DNA of 64,000 nucleotides from Nocardia jejuensis NBRC 103114 (GTDB taxonomy: Bacteria > Actinomycetota > Actinomycetes > Mycobacteriales > Mycobacteriaceae): contig NZ_BDBU01000025.1 in NCBI RefSeq assembly GCF_001613145.1, positions 62,001 to 126,000 on the forward strand, read 5' to 3'. The position numbers and the translations under genes are program-made. A model generated the notes under the pieces. The model was not told the origin of the DNA, did not search any database, and saw only the letters and a list, made by a program, of their open reading frames with translations. Numbering within the stretch: the stretch's first letter is position 1; each line of letters opens with the position of its first letter. Below, piece by piece: positions 32,445 through 41,645 of this stretch.

Positions 32445-35330
32445 TTGACCGACCTGATGCACCCTTTTTCATCGTCGTCGAGCCCGAACGGCACGGCACG
32501 TAACCGCCCGGCGGGGGGCCGGGTACGAGTGATTCGCGAGGGGGTGGCGTCATACCTGCCGGACATCGATCCGGAAGAAACCAGCGAATGGCTCGACTCC
32601 TTCGACGAGATGCTCGATCGTGAGGGACCCGGGCGCGCCCGGTACCTCATGCTGCGCCTACTGGAGCGTGCCGGAGAACGCCATGTCGCGATTCCCGCAC
32701 TGACTTCCACCGACTACGTCAACACCATCCCCACCGAGAACGAGCCCTGGTTCCCCGGCGACGAAGAGGTCGAGCGGCGCTTCCGGGCCTACATCCGGTG
32801 GAACGCCGCGGTCATGGTGCACCGCGCGCAGCGCCCCGGTATCGGTGTGGGCGGCCATATCTCGACCTATGCCTCGTCCTCGGCGCTGTACGAGATCGGC
32901 TTCAACCACTTCTTCCGCGGCAAGGATCACGCCGGCGGCGGCGACCAGATCTTCGTGCAGGGCCACGCCTCCCCCGGCGTCTACGCCCGCGCGTTCCTCG
33001 AGGGCCGTCTGACCGAGGATCAGCTGGACGGCTTCCGCCAGGAGTACAGCCACGGTGGCCCGGGCAAGGGCCTCTCGTCGTACCCGCACCCGCGTCTCAT
33101 GCCGGACTTCTGGGAATTCCCCACGGTCTCCATGGGTCTGGGTCCGATGAACGCCATCTACCAGGCGCGTTTCAACCACTACCTGCACGATCGCGGGATC
33201 AAGGACACCTCCGATCAGCACGTGTGGGCGTTCCTGGGCGACGGCGAGATGGACGAGCCGGAATCGCGCGGCCTGATCCAGGTCGCGGCCAACGAGGGCC
33301 TGGACAACCTGACCTTCGTGGTCAACTGCAACCTGCAGCGCCTGGACGGCCCGGTTCGCGGTAACGGCAAGATCATTCAGGAACTGGAGTCTTTCTTCCG
33401 CGGCGCCGGCTGGAACGTCATCAAGGTGGTCTGGGGCCGCGAGTGGGACTCGCTGCTGCAGGCCGATCGCGACGGCGCCCTGGTCAACCTGATGAACACC
33501 ACGCCCGACGGCGACTACCAGACCTACAAGGCCAATGACGGCGCGTACGTGCGCGAGCACTTCTTCGGCCGGGACCCGCGCACCAAGGAACTGGTGAAGG
33601 GCCTCTCGGACGGGGACATCTGGAACCTCAAGCGCGGCGGGCACGACTACCGCAAGATCTACGCGGCCTATGCGGCGGCGATGGCGCACAAGGGACAGCC
33701 GACGGTCATTCTGGCCAAGACCATCAAGGGCTACGGCCTGGGCAAGCACTTCGAGGCCCGCAACGCCACGCACCAGATGAAGAAGATGACCCTGGACGAC
33801 CTCAAGTCGTTCCGCGATGTGCAGCGGATCCCGATCTCGGACGCCGAGCTCGAGAAGAACCCGTACCTGCCCCCGTACTACCACCCCGGCCAGGACGCGC
33901 CGGAGATCCAGTACATGATGGGCCGGCGCAAGAATCTGGGTGGATTCCTGCCCGAACGCCGCACTTCGGCTAAGCCCCTGCAACTTCCGGGTGACGAGGC
34001 GTACCGCACCGTCCGCAAGGGCTCGGGCAAGCAGAGCGTCGCCACCACGATGGCGTTCGTCCGCCTGATGAAGGAACTGCTGCGCGACAAGGAAATCGGC
34101 AAGCGGATCGTGCCGATCATCCCCGACGAGGCCCGCACCTTCGGTATGGACTCGTGGTTCCCTTCGTTGAAGATCTACAACAGGAACGGTCAGCTGTACA
34201 CATCGGTCGACGCCGAGTTGATGCTTGCCTACAAAGAGAGCTCGGTCGGGCAGATCCTGCACGAGGGCATCAACGAGGCCGGATCGACCGCGTCCTTCAC
34301 CGCGGTCGGCACCTCCTACGCCACCCACGGCGAGCCGATGATCCCGCTCTACATCTTCTATTCGATGTTCGGTTTCCAGCGCACCGGCGACGGTCTCTGG
34401 GCCGCGGCGGATCAGATGTCGCGCGGATTCGTCCTCGGAGCTACCGCCGGGCGAACCACATTGACCGGTGAGGGCCTGCAGCACAACGACGGTCACTCGA
34501 TGCTGCTCGCCTCGACGAACCCGGCGTGTGTTCCCTACGATCCGGCGTTCTCCTTCGAGATCGCCCACATCGTGCGGGACGGTCTGCGGCGCATGTACGG
34601 CGGCGGCGCGTCGACCTCCACCTATCAGGAGGCGCTGCCCGGCACCAATCCCGAGTCGCACTCGCAGCATCACGAGTTCGGCGGCGAGGACATCTTCTAT
34701 TACATCGCCCTCTACAACGAGCCGCAGTCGCAGCCGGCCGAGCCGGACAACCTGGATGTGGAGGGTCTGCTGCGAGGGCTCTACCTCTACAACCGCGGCG
34801 CGGAAGGCGATGTGCGCGCTCAGATCCTGGTCTCGGGCGTGACCATGCCCGATGGTCTGCGCGCGCAGCAGATCCTCGCGCAGGAGTGGGGTGTGCAGGC
34901 CGATGTCTGGTCGGCGACCTCCTGGGGTGAGCTCCGCAAGGAAGCCCTGGCCAAGGAGATCGCGAAACTGCGCAATCCGCAGCAGGATCCGGGTCTGCCG
35001 TACATCACGCAGGTCCTGTCGCAGGCGGAAGGCCCGTTCGTGGCCGCCTCCGACTGGATGCGCGCGGTGCCGGATCAGATCCGCCAGTGGGTTCCGGGCG
35101 ACTTCATCTCCCTGGGCACCGACGGCTTCGGCTTCTCCGACACGCGCCCCGCGGCGCGCCGGGTATTCAACGTCGACGCCCAGTCGATCGTGGTCGCGGC
35201 GCTGTCCGGATTGGCGCGCGCGGGGAAGATCGACCAGGCCACGCTGGTGGAGGCGGCCGCTCGATACCGCATCGACGACGTCAACGCCGCGCCGAAGGCG
35301 GCACCCGGTACCGAAGGCGGCGACGCATAA
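32445..35330 (+). CDS. aceE: pyruvate dehydrogenase E1 component, homodimeric type
   Basis: 961 aa, starting with TTG preceded by GAGGAG seven bases upstream; ATG at 32457 is an alternative. Signature core GDGEMDEPESRG with NLQRLDGPVRGN is the ThDP/Mg binding region (GDGx25-30N). RVIREGVASYLPDIDPEETSEW near the N-terminus is the AceE start block. It decarboxylates pyruvate and hands acetyl to E2 lipoyl groups, making acetyl-CoA. mabR follows 15 bases after its stop, so the two may be cotranscribed, linking acetyl-CoA production to fatty acid synthesis control. Confidence 0.96.
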   Translation: MTDLMHPFSSSSSPNGTARNRPAGGRVRVIREGVASYLPDIDPEETSEWLDSFDEMLDREGPGRARYLMLRLLERAGERHVAIPALTSTDYVNTIPTENEPWFPGDEEVERRFRAYIRWNAAVMVHRAQRPGIGVGGHISTYASSSALYEIGFNHFFRGKDHAGGGDQIFVQGHASPGVYARAFLEGRLTEDQLDGFRQEYSHGGPGKGLSSYPHPRLMPDFWEFPTVSMGLGPMNAIYQARFNHYLHDRGIKDTSDQHVWAFLGDGEMDEPESRGLIQVAANEGLDNLTFVVNCNLQRLDGPVRGNGKIIQELESFFRGAGWNVIKVVWGREWDSLLQADRDGALVNLMNTTPDGDYQTYKANDGAYVREHFFGRDPRTKELVKGLSDGDIWNLKRGGHDYRKIYAAYAAAMAHKGQPTVILAKTIKGYGLGKHFEARNATHQMKKMTLDDLKSFRDVQRIPISDAELEKNPYLPPYYHPGQDAPEIQYMMGRRKNLGGFLPERRTSAKPLQLPGDEAYRTVRKGSGKQSVATTMAFVRLMKELLRDKEIGKRIVPIIPDEARTFGMDSWFPSLKIYNRNGQLYTSVDAELMLAYKESSVGQILHEGINEAGSTASFTAVGTSYATHGEPMIPLYIFYSMFGFQRTGDGLWAAADQMSRGFVLGATAGRTTLTGEGLQHNDGHSMLLASTNPACVPYDPAFSFEIAHIVRDGLRRMYGGGASTSTYQEALPGTNPESHSQHHEFGGEDIFYYIALYNEPQSQPAEPDNLDVEGLLRGLYLYNRGAEGDVRAQILVSGVTMPDGLRAQQILAQEWGVQADVWSATSWGELRKEALAKEIAKLRNPQQDPGLPYITQVLSQAEGPFVAASDWMRAVPDQIRQWVPGDFISLGTDGFGFSDTRPAARRVFNVDAQSIVVAALSGLARAGKIDQATLVEAAARYRIDDVNAAPKAAPGTEGGDA

Positions 35331-35345
35331 CGGACCATAGGCACT

Positions 35346-36671
35346 GTGGAACGTAAACCGCCGAAACCGCGCCGGATCAACGAAGGTTCCTCCGAACACG
35401 AGGTGTACCTGCCCACCGGTGCGCTTTCTCCGAACCGGCAGACCCGGGATCCGCTCCCGGACACACTGCTCAAAAGGGTGAAGCAGTTCTCCGGTCGCCT
35501 GTCGACCGAGGCTGTTTCCTCCATGCAGGATCGGTTGCCGTTCTTCGCCAATCTGGACGCCGCCCAGCGCGCCGGCGTCCAGATGCTGGTGCAGACCGCG
35601 GTGGTGAACTTTCTGGAGTGGCTGCAGGATCCGGAAAGCGATATCCGGTTCAGCCTGGACGCCTTCCAGGTGATCCCCGACGATCTGGCGCGGCGGCTCA
35701 CGCTGCGCCAGACCGTCGACATGGTCCGCGTGGCCATGGAGTTCTTCGAGCAGTGGCTGCCGGCGTTGGCGCGCAACGACCGGCAGCTGGTGGCACTCAC
35801 CGAGGCGGTACTGCGATACGGGCGCGAGCTCGGTTTCGCGGCCGCCTCGGTGTACGCCAGCGCCGCGGAATCGCGCGGCGCGTGGGACACCCGACTGGAG
35901 GCGTTGGTCGTCGACGCCGTGGTGCGCGGCGATACCGGCCCCGAAATGCTTTCCCGCGCAGCGACTCTCAACTGGGACGCCACCGCGCCCGCGACAGTTC
36001 TGGTCGGCACACCCCCCAAAGATCAGGTGGCGGTGGGCAGTTCGGTACACGCGGTGGCGGCGCGGCACGGCCGCAATGCCCTTGCCGTGGTGCAGGGTTC
36101 GCGCCTGGTGATGGTGGTCAGCGGACACCTCGGCGATCCGCTCCACCCCTCTCCTTTTCTCTCGGACTTGCTCAGCGAGGTGTTCTCCAGTGGTCCCGTC
36201 GTGATCGGCCCGACCACTCGCACGCTGTCCGCGGCGCATGTCAGCGCGGTGGAGGCCATGGCCGGAATGGAGGCCGTGGTGGGCTGGCCGGTCGCGCCAC
36301 GCCCGGTGCACGCGTCGGAATTGTTGCCCGAACGGGCGCTGCTGGGAGACCGGGCGGCGATAGACGCCCTGAACAACTCACTCGTGTTACCGTTGGCCGC
36401 CAGCGCGGACTTGGCCAACACCTTGGACGCGTATCTGGACTGCGGTGGAGCCGTCGAGACTTGTGCCCGCCAGCTGTACATCCATCCAAATACCGTGCGC
36501 TATCGCCTGAAGAAAATCGCCGACGTCACAGGTCGGGATCCGATGAATCCGCGCGATGCCTACGTGTTACGAATCGCCGCCACAGTAGGCAGGCTGACAA
36601 GAACTCGTAACGAATCACCCACTTCTGCCCCAGATGTCGCTCCCGTCACAGATCCCAAAGATGGGATGTAA
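35346..36671 (+). CDS. mabR: PucR-type FAS-II regulator (MabR-like)
   Basis: 441 aa, GTG start. Helical N-terminal domain (residues about 40-170), a CdaR/GGDEF-like middle, and a C-terminal HTH (CARQLYIHPNTVRYRLKKIADVTGRDP, about 375-400). Position just upstream of fabD matches M. tuberculosis MabR (Rv2242), an activator-type regulator of the FAS-II operon, and S. coelicolor FasR. A TTTTGT-N9-ACAAAA sequence between mabR and fabD fits the reported MabR site. Function is assigned from synteny, family and operator. Confidence 0.92.
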   Translation: MERKPPKPRRINEGSSEHEVYLPTGALSPNRQTRDPLPDTLLKRVKQFSGRLSTEAVSSMQDRLPFFANLDAAQRAGVQMLVQTAVVNFLEWLQDPESDIRFSLDAFQVIPDDLARRLTLRQTVDMVRVAMEFFEQWLPALARNDRQLVALTEAVLRYGRELGFAAASVYASAAESRGAWDTRLEALVVDAVVRGDTGPEMLSRAATLNWDATAPATVLVGTPPKDQVAVGSSVHAVAARHGRNALAVVQGSRLVMVVSGHLGDPLHPSPFLSDLLSEVFSSGPVVIGPTTRTLSAAHVSAVEAMAGMEAVVGWPVAPRPVHASELLPERALLGDRAAIDALNNSLVLPLAASADLANTLDAYLDCGGAVETCARQLYIHPNTVRYRLKKIADVTGRDPMNPRDAYVLRIAATVGRLTRTRNESPTSAPDVAPVTDPKDGM

Positions 36672-36712
36672 CGAGATCCAGGAATCGGACGATCCGCCCA
36701 ACCCACTTGCCC

Positions 36713-36733
36713 TTTTGTGGACACCCCACAAAA
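36713..36733. promoter_or_regulatory. MabR operator in the fabD promoter region
   Basis: TTTTGT (36713-36718), nine bases, ACAAAA (36728-36733); extended arms are TTTTGTGG/CCACAAAA. The half-sites and N9 spacing equal the motif I recall for MabR in mycobacteria. It lies 67 bases upstream of the fabD start. Confidence 0.8.
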
Positions 36734-36799
36734 CTGCCGACAAACCTTCATTCGCGCCGACATCTCTCGAGACCCCCGCCACAGTGTTCTCTTAGAGGC

Positions 36800-37717
36800 G
36801 TGACACTCGCGTTGTTCGCCCCAGGACAGGGGTCTCAGACACCAGGCATGCTCACTCCGTGGCTTGAACTGCCCGGCGCGGCTGATCGAATCGCGCTGTG
36901 GTCGAAGGCTTCGGGACTCGACCTCGCCAGGTTGGGCACCACCGCGACCGCGGAGGAGATCACCGACACCGCGGTGACTCAGCCGCTGGTCGTGGCGGCG
37001 GCTCTGCTCGCGTTCGCGGAAATCCCCCAGGATTCGCTTCCCGCGGATACCATCGTCGCCGGACACTCGGTCGGTGAACTTGCCGCCGCTGCCGTCGCCG
37101 GAGTCATCTCCGCCGACGACGCGGTGACATTGGCCGCCATCCGCGGAGCGGAGATGGCCAAGGCTTGCGCGCTGGAGCCGACCGGAATGTCCGCGGTTCT
37201 CGGTGGTGACGAAGCCGCCGTGCTCGCCCGGCTCGAAGAGCTCGGCCTGATCCCGGCCAACCGCAACGCGGTCGGACAGATCGTGGCCGCGGGTACGTTG
37301 GACGCGTTGGCAGAACTCGCGGCCAACCCGCCCGAGAAGGCTCGGATCCGGGCCCTCCCGGTAGCCGGCGCCTTCCACACCGCATTCATGGCTCCTGCCC
37401 AGGAAGCCGTGGCCGCGGCCATTGCTCAGATCGCTCCCGGCGAGCCGACCCGGGTTCTGCTGTCGAACTTCGACGGCAAGCCGGTCGTCTCCGGACAGGA
37501 CGCGATCGACAAGCTCGCTGCTCAGGTCACGCGCCCCGTGCGCTGGGACCTGTGCACCGAAACCGTTCGCGCGGCGGGAGTTTCCGCGGTGGCAGAGCTG
37601 CCACCGGCCGGAACCCTGGTCGGAATCGCCAAACGGGAGCTCAAGGGCACCCCGAATCTGGCGCTGAAGACCCCCGCGGACATCCCCGCGCTGGTCGAAC
37701 TCAACACCACGGACTAG
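36800..37717 (+). CDS. fabD: malonyl-CoA:ACP transacylase FabD
   Basis: 305 aa from the GTG at 36800. ALFAPGQGSQTPGM is the N-terminal block; GHSVGE holds the catalytic Ser; AFHTAFM holds the catalytic His. It loads malonyl groups from CoA onto AcpM. First gene of fabD-acpM-kasA-accD6 with the MabR site upstream. M. tuberculosis FabD is 302 aa. Confidence 0.96.
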   Translation: MTLALFAPGQGSQTPGMLTPWLELPGAADRIALWSKASGLDLARLGTTATAEEITDTAVTQPLVVAAALLAFAEIPQDSLPADTIVAGHSVGELAAAAVAGVISADDAVTLAAIRGAEMAKACALEPTGMSAVLGGDEAAVLARLEELGLIPANRNAVGQIVAAGTLDALAELAANPPEKARIRALPVAGAFHTAFMAPAQEAVAAAIAQIAPGEPTRVLLSNFDGKPVVSGQDAIDKLAAQVTRPVRWDLCTETVRAAGVSAVAELPPAGTLVGIAKRELKGTPNLALKTPADIPALVELNTTD

Positions 37718-37823
37718 CTTGACTCGCGGCCCTACTCCTTCAACGGCGACGGAGTGCCAACGGGCCGCAAGATTCACAACACAATCCCGACCCATCAACA
37801 GGATTAAGAAGGGAGCCACCAAA

Positions 37824-38123
37824 GTGGCCGCTCTGACCCAGGAACAGATCGTCGAAGAGCTCGGCAAGATCATCGAAGAGGTGACCGGTATCGAGCCCTC
37901 CGAGGTGACCATCGAGAAGTCCTTCGTCGACGACCTGGACATCGACTCCCTGTCGATGGTCGAGATCGCCGTTCAGACCGAGGACAAGTACGGCGTGAAG
38001 ATCCCCGACGAGGATCTCGCGAGCCTGAAGACCGTCGGCGACGCCGTTGCTTACATCCAGAAGCTCGAGGCCGAGAACGCTGACGCGGCCGGCGAGCTCA
38101 AGGCCAAGTTCGGTAGCGAGTAG
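37824..38123 (+). CDS. acpM: meromycolate extension acyl carrier protein AcpM
   Basis: 99 aa from the GTG at 37824, GGGAG eight bases upstream. DDLDIDSLSMVEI carries the phosphopantetheinylated Ser (DSL). The C-terminal extension (AENADAAGELKAKFGSE) beyond the 75-residue ACP core is characteristic of mycolata AcpM, though shorter than the 115-aa M. tuberculosis form. It carries meromycolate intermediates in FAS-II. Confidence 0.95.
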   Translation: MAALTQEQIVEELGKIIEEVTGIEPSEVTIEKSFVDDLDIDSLSMVEIAVQTEDKYGVKIPDEDLASLKTVGDAVAYIQKLEAENADAAGELKAKFGSE

Positions 38124-38134
38124 GAACCGACACT

Positions 38135-39385
38135 GTGACCACTCCTTCCACTTTGAACGGGAACTTCCCCAACGTCGTCGTAACTAGCCTTGCGGCGACC
38201 ACGTCGATCGCGGGTGACGTCGATGCGACGTGGAAGGGCCTGTTGAACGGCGAGAGCGGAATCGACGTTCTCGAAGATGACTTCGTCGCCGAGTACGACC
38301 TTCCGGTCCGCATCGGCGGTCATCTGAAGGTTCGGCCGGACACTCTGCTCAGTCGAGTCGAGTGCCGGCGCATGGCGTACGTCGAGCAGCTCGCGACCGT
38401 TCTCGGTCGCGAGGTGTGGAAGAACGCCGGTTCTCCGGAGGTCGACCCGCTGCGGCTGGGTGTGGCCATCGGTACCGGTCTCGGCGGCGGCGACGCGCTG
38501 ATCGATTCGGTCGACAAGCTGAAGAACGGTGGCTATCGCAAGATTTCGCCGCTGGCTGTTCAGATGGTCATGCCGAACGGTCCGTCCGCGGTCGTCGGTC
38601 TCGAACTCCAGGCCCGCGCAGGAGTGATCACTCCGGTTTCGGCGTGCTCGTCGGGTTCGGAAGCCATTGCTAACGCGTGGCGCATGATCGTCATGGGTGA
38701 CGCGGACATCATGGTCACCGGTGGCGTCGAAGGTTTCATCGATGCGGTGCCGATCGCGGCGTTCTCCATGATGCGTGCGATGAGCACCCGCAACGATGAC
38801 CCGAAGGGCGCCTCGCGTCCCTTCGACAAGGATCGCGACGGCTTCGTCTTCGGCGAAGCGGGCGCGCTCATGGTCCTCGAGACCGAAGAGCACGCCAAGG
38901 CCCGTGGTGCCACGATCCACGCCCGAGTCATGGGCGCGGGTATCACTTCGGACGGCTTCCACCTGGTGGCGCCGGATCCGGAGGGCAGCGGAGCCGGTCG
39001 GGCGATGTCCCGTGCGATTCAGACCGCAGGTCTGACCGCGAAGGACATCACCCACGTCAACGCTCACGCGACTGCCACCCCCATCGGTGACACCGCGGAG
39101 AAGAACGCGATTCACAAGGCCGGCGTCTCGCACGCCTCGGTGTACGCACCCAAGTCCGCCCTGGGCCACTCGATCGGCGCCGTCGGCGCGCTCGAGTCGG
39201 TACTCACGGTCCTCAGCATCCGGGACGGCATCGTCCCTCCGACGCTGAACCTCGAGAACCAGGATCCGGAGATCGACCTGGATATCGTGCACGGCGAAGC
39301 TCGCCGTCAGGATATCGAGTACGCGATCAACAACTCTTTCGGTTTCGGTGGGCACAATGTCGCGCTCGCCTTCGGCCGGTACTGA
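38135..39385 (+). CDS. kasA: beta-ketoacyl-ACP synthase KasA
   Basis: 416 aa, GTG start with AGGAA eight bases upstream and 11 bases after acpM. Catalytic Cys in TPVSACSSGSEAIANAW (about 171), His residues in NAHATATPIGD and KSALGHSIGAVGALE, giving the Cys-His-His triad of KAS II condensing enzymes. It extends acyl-AcpM with malonyl-AcpM in FAS-II. A second synthase (kasB) normally following in mycobacteria is missing here; a structured gap precedes accD6 instead. Confidence 0.96.
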   Translation: MTTPSTLNGNFPNVVVTSLAATTSIAGDVDATWKGLLNGESGIDVLEDDFVAEYDLPVRIGGHLKVRPDTLLSRVECRRMAYVEQLATVLGREVWKNAGSPEVDPLRLGVAIGTGLGGGDALIDSVDKLKNGGYRKISPLAVQMVMPNGPSAVVGLELQARAGVITPVSACSSGSEAIANAWRMIVMGDADIMVTGGVEGFIDAVPIAAFSMMRAMSTRNDDPKGASRPFDKDRDGFVFGEAGALMVLETEEHAKARGATIHARVMGAGITSDGFHLVAPDPEGSGAGRAMSRAIQTAGLTAKDITHVNAHATATPIGDTAEKNAIHKAGVSHASVYAPKSALGHSIGAVGALESVLTVLSIRDGIVPPTLNLENQDPEIDLDIVHGEARRQDIEYAINNSFGFGGHNVALAFGRY

Positions 39386-39431
39386 TTCCCGGTTTCCACC
39401 GGTGATCCGAACCGGTTTGTAAGACACGCAG

Positions 39432-39482
39432 TCCCGACGGGGGTTCCGGATGGAGATCCCGCACCCGGAGCCCCCGTTGGGA
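39432..39482 (+). terminator. long hairpin between kasA and accD6
   Basis: 18-bp arms (39432-39449 and 39465-39482) pair with only two G-U wobbles around a 15-base loop. No U-tract follows, so it could be an attenuator, an mRNA stabiliser or processing site rather than a full terminator. Confidence 0.55.
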
Positions 39483-39538
39483 TAGACATTTCGCAGCCGC
39501 TCTCAGCGACCGCACCTTCCTTCAGAGGAGAGTCCGCG

Positions 39539-40969
39539 ATGACCATAATGGCTCCCGCACACGCTGACACCGCGACCGATCCCCGTGACCCGCTGGGCCG
39601 GTTGCAGCGCTTCTTCGATCCCGGAACCGTTCTGCCGCTGCACCCTCGCGACAAGTCCGGCGTGCTCGCCGCGATCGGCGAGGTCGACGGCGTCCGTACC
39701 GTCGCCTACTGCTCCGACGCCACCGTCATGGGCGGCGCGATGGGCGTGGAAGGCTGCAAGCACATCGTCGACGCGATCGATACCGCGATCGACTCCAAGA
39801 CTCCTGTTGTCGGCATCTGGCATTCCGGCGGCGCCCGCCTCGCAGAAGGTGTGGAGGCGCTGCACGCGGTCGGCCTGGTCTTCGAGGCCATGGTCCGCGC
39901 GTCCGGCCAGGTCCCCCAGATTTCCGTGGTGCTCGGCTTCGCGGCCGGTGGCGCCGCCTACGGTCCCGCGCTGACCGACATCGTGATCATGGCCCCCGAA
40001 GGCCGTGTCTTCGTCACCGGACCGGACGTCGTGCGTTCGGTGACCGGCGAGAACGTGGACATGGAGACCCTCGGTGGACCGGTCACCCACGGCAAGAAGT
40101 CCGGCGTGTGCCACATCGTCGCCGATGACGAGGCCGACGCCATGCACCGCGGCCGTCGCCTGGTCTCCATGTTCGCCGAGCAGGGTGCCTTCGACCTGGT
40201 CGCCGCCGAACACGGCGACGTGGACCTCAAGGCCCTGATGCCCGCCTCCGCCAAGCGCGCCTACGACGTCAAGCCGGTCATCCACGAACTGCTCGACAAT
40301 GTCGACGGCGAAAGCACTTTCGAGGAGATGCAGGGCGGCTACGCCCGCAGCATCGTCACCGGCCTGGGTCGGCTCGCGGGGCGCACCGTCGGCGTACTGG
40401 CCAACAACCCGATCCGCCTGGGTGGTTGCCTCAACTCCGAAAGTGCCGAGAAGGCAGCGCGTTTCGTGCGCCTGTGCAACGCGTTCGGCATCCCGATGAT
40501 CGTCGTCACCGACGTTCCCGGCTACCTGCCCGGGGTCAGCATGGAGTTCGAGGGCGTGGTCCGCCGCGGCGCGAAGCTCCTGCACGCCTTCGCCGAGGCT
40601 CGCGTCCCCCGTGTCACCCTGGTGACCCGCAAGATCTACGGCGGCGCCTACATCGCCATGAACGCCCGTTCCCTGGGCGCGACGGCCGTATACGCCTGGC
40701 CCGGTTCCGAAGTCGCCGTCATGGGCGCCAAGGCCGCGGTCGGCATCCTGCACAAGAAGGCCATCGCCGCAGCGCCGGAACACGAGCGGGAAGCCCTCCT
40801 CGAGCGGCTCACCGCGGAGCACGAGGCCGTCGCCGGCGGTGTCGAGCGTGCCGTGGCCATCGGCGTCGTGGACGAGGTCATCGACCCCGCCAAGACCCGC
40901 TCGGTGATCGCCGCGGCCCTGGCCGCAGCGCCTTCGCGACCGCAGCACAACAAGAACATCCCGCTGTAA
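39539..40969 (+). CDS. accD6: acyl-CoA carboxylase beta subunit AccD6
   Basis: 476 aa, ATG start with GAGGAG upstream. It is a carboxyltransferase of the biotin-dependent acetyl/propionyl-CoA carboxylase: the N-half has GIWHSGGARLAEGVEAL and FAAGGAAYGPALTD (oxyanion), the C-half VPGYLPGV and TRKIYGGAYIAM. With an AccA3-type alpha subunit it makes malonyl-CoA for FAS-I and FAS-II. Synteny matches accD6 (Rv2247). Ends just before an intrinsic terminator. Confidence 0.95.
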   Translation: MTIMAPAHADTATDPRDPLGRLQRFFDPGTVLPLHPRDKSGVLAAIGEVDGVRTVAYCSDATVMGGAMGVEGCKHIVDAIDTAIDSKTPVVGIWHSGGARLAEGVEALHAVGLVFEAMVRASGQVPQISVVLGFAAGGAAYGPALTDIVIMAPEGRVFVTGPDVVRSVTGENVDMETLGGPVTHGKKSGVCHIVADDEADAMHRGRRLVSMFAEQGAFDLVAAEHGDVDLKALMPASAKRAYDVKPVIHELLDNVDGESTFEEMQGGYARSIVTGLGRLAGRTVGVLANNPIRLGGCLNSESAEKAARFVRLCNAFGIPMIVVTDVPGYLPGVSMEFEGVVRRGAKLLHAFAEARVPRVTLVTRKIYGGAYIAMNARSLGATAVYAWPGSEVAVMGAKAAVGILHKKAIAAAPEHEREALLERLTAEHEAVAGGVERAVAIGVVDEVIDPAKTRSVIAAALAAAPSRPQHNKNIPL

Positions 40970-40988
40970 TCCCTTACGCGGCAACAGG

Positions 40989-41017
40989 AAAGGCGGCCTC
41001 CGGTGGAGGCCGCCTTT
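40989..41017. terminator. terminator after accD6, bidirectional
   Basis: 13-bp perfect stem AAAGGCGGCCTCC / GGAGGCCGCCTTT with a 3-base GGT loop and T-rich tail. Also serves the convergent lipoprotein gene ending at 41045. Confidence 0.9.
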
Positions 41018-41044
41018 TCTTGTCTCCGAGCTGCGGCAGGGACG

Positions 41045-41482
41045 TCAGGAGACCAGGCGGATCTCTTCGGCGGACTCGTTCTGGCTGGCGCATTCCTGGT
41101 ACGGGTTGGGGTCGCCCTGACGCTCGCCGCAGACCCAGCGGATATCGGCGACCGTGACCGCTATGTCGCCGTCGGCCTTCTTGGTGCGTTCGGTGGCGTA
41201 GGCGTTGACGACCTCGGCGGCGGTCTGGCAGAACTCGTTCCCCTTGGCGGTGCTGGCGACGATGGCCAGGCCCCAGGGGCCGGTGCCGCACTCGGCGAGC
41301 TCGTGGCCGGCGGCCGGGAAGGCCGAGGCGGAGGTCGCGGGGGCCAAACTCGCGGTGCTGGTACTCGCGGTCCCGGTGGCGGCCGCCGGGCTGCTGCTGG
41401 AGGTGTCGTTGCAGGCGGAAAGCCCGAAAGCCAGCGCGGCGGTCAGAGTTCCGAGGGCGATCCTTGCTGCGGTGTGTCGCAC
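41045..41482 (-). CDS. small lipoprotein
   Basis: 145 aa from the GTG at 41482, chosen because AAGGAG lies just upstream and a signal peptide then begins directly. Lipobox LSAC at residues about 21-24. Ala/Ser/Thr linker to residue 58, then a compact domain with four cysteines (AECGTG, EFCQTA, WVCGER, QECASQ), probably two disulfides. Extracytoplasmic and membrane anchored. Similar secreted Cys-domain proteins are frequent in Nocardia; function unknown. Confidence 0.75.
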   Translation of the reverse strand: MRHTAARIALGTLTAALAFGLSACNDTSSSSPAAATGTASTSTASLAPATSASAFPAAGHELAECGTGPWGLAIVASTAKGNEFCQTAAEVVNAYATERTKKADGDIAVTVADIRWVCGERQGDPNPYQECASQNESAEEIRLVS

Positions 41483-41645
41483 GAGCTCTCCTTGTCGTCC
41501 CCCGCGGGATTTCCAGTGGCCGCTTCGCATTCTGCCCGGATCCGGGTCGCGGGGGCGGTCACAACGCGCGGGCCGGTGCGCCCCGAGTACCCGCGAATGG
41601 ACGGGACGAACAGAGATCGTCCCGAGGGCAGGGTTGCGGTCGACC

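Noticed and set aside
32658..36311. Very long minus-strand frame opposite aceE and mabR
   Set aside because: High-GC mirror of real genes; no start signal, no domain, His/Arg/Gly-rich composition.
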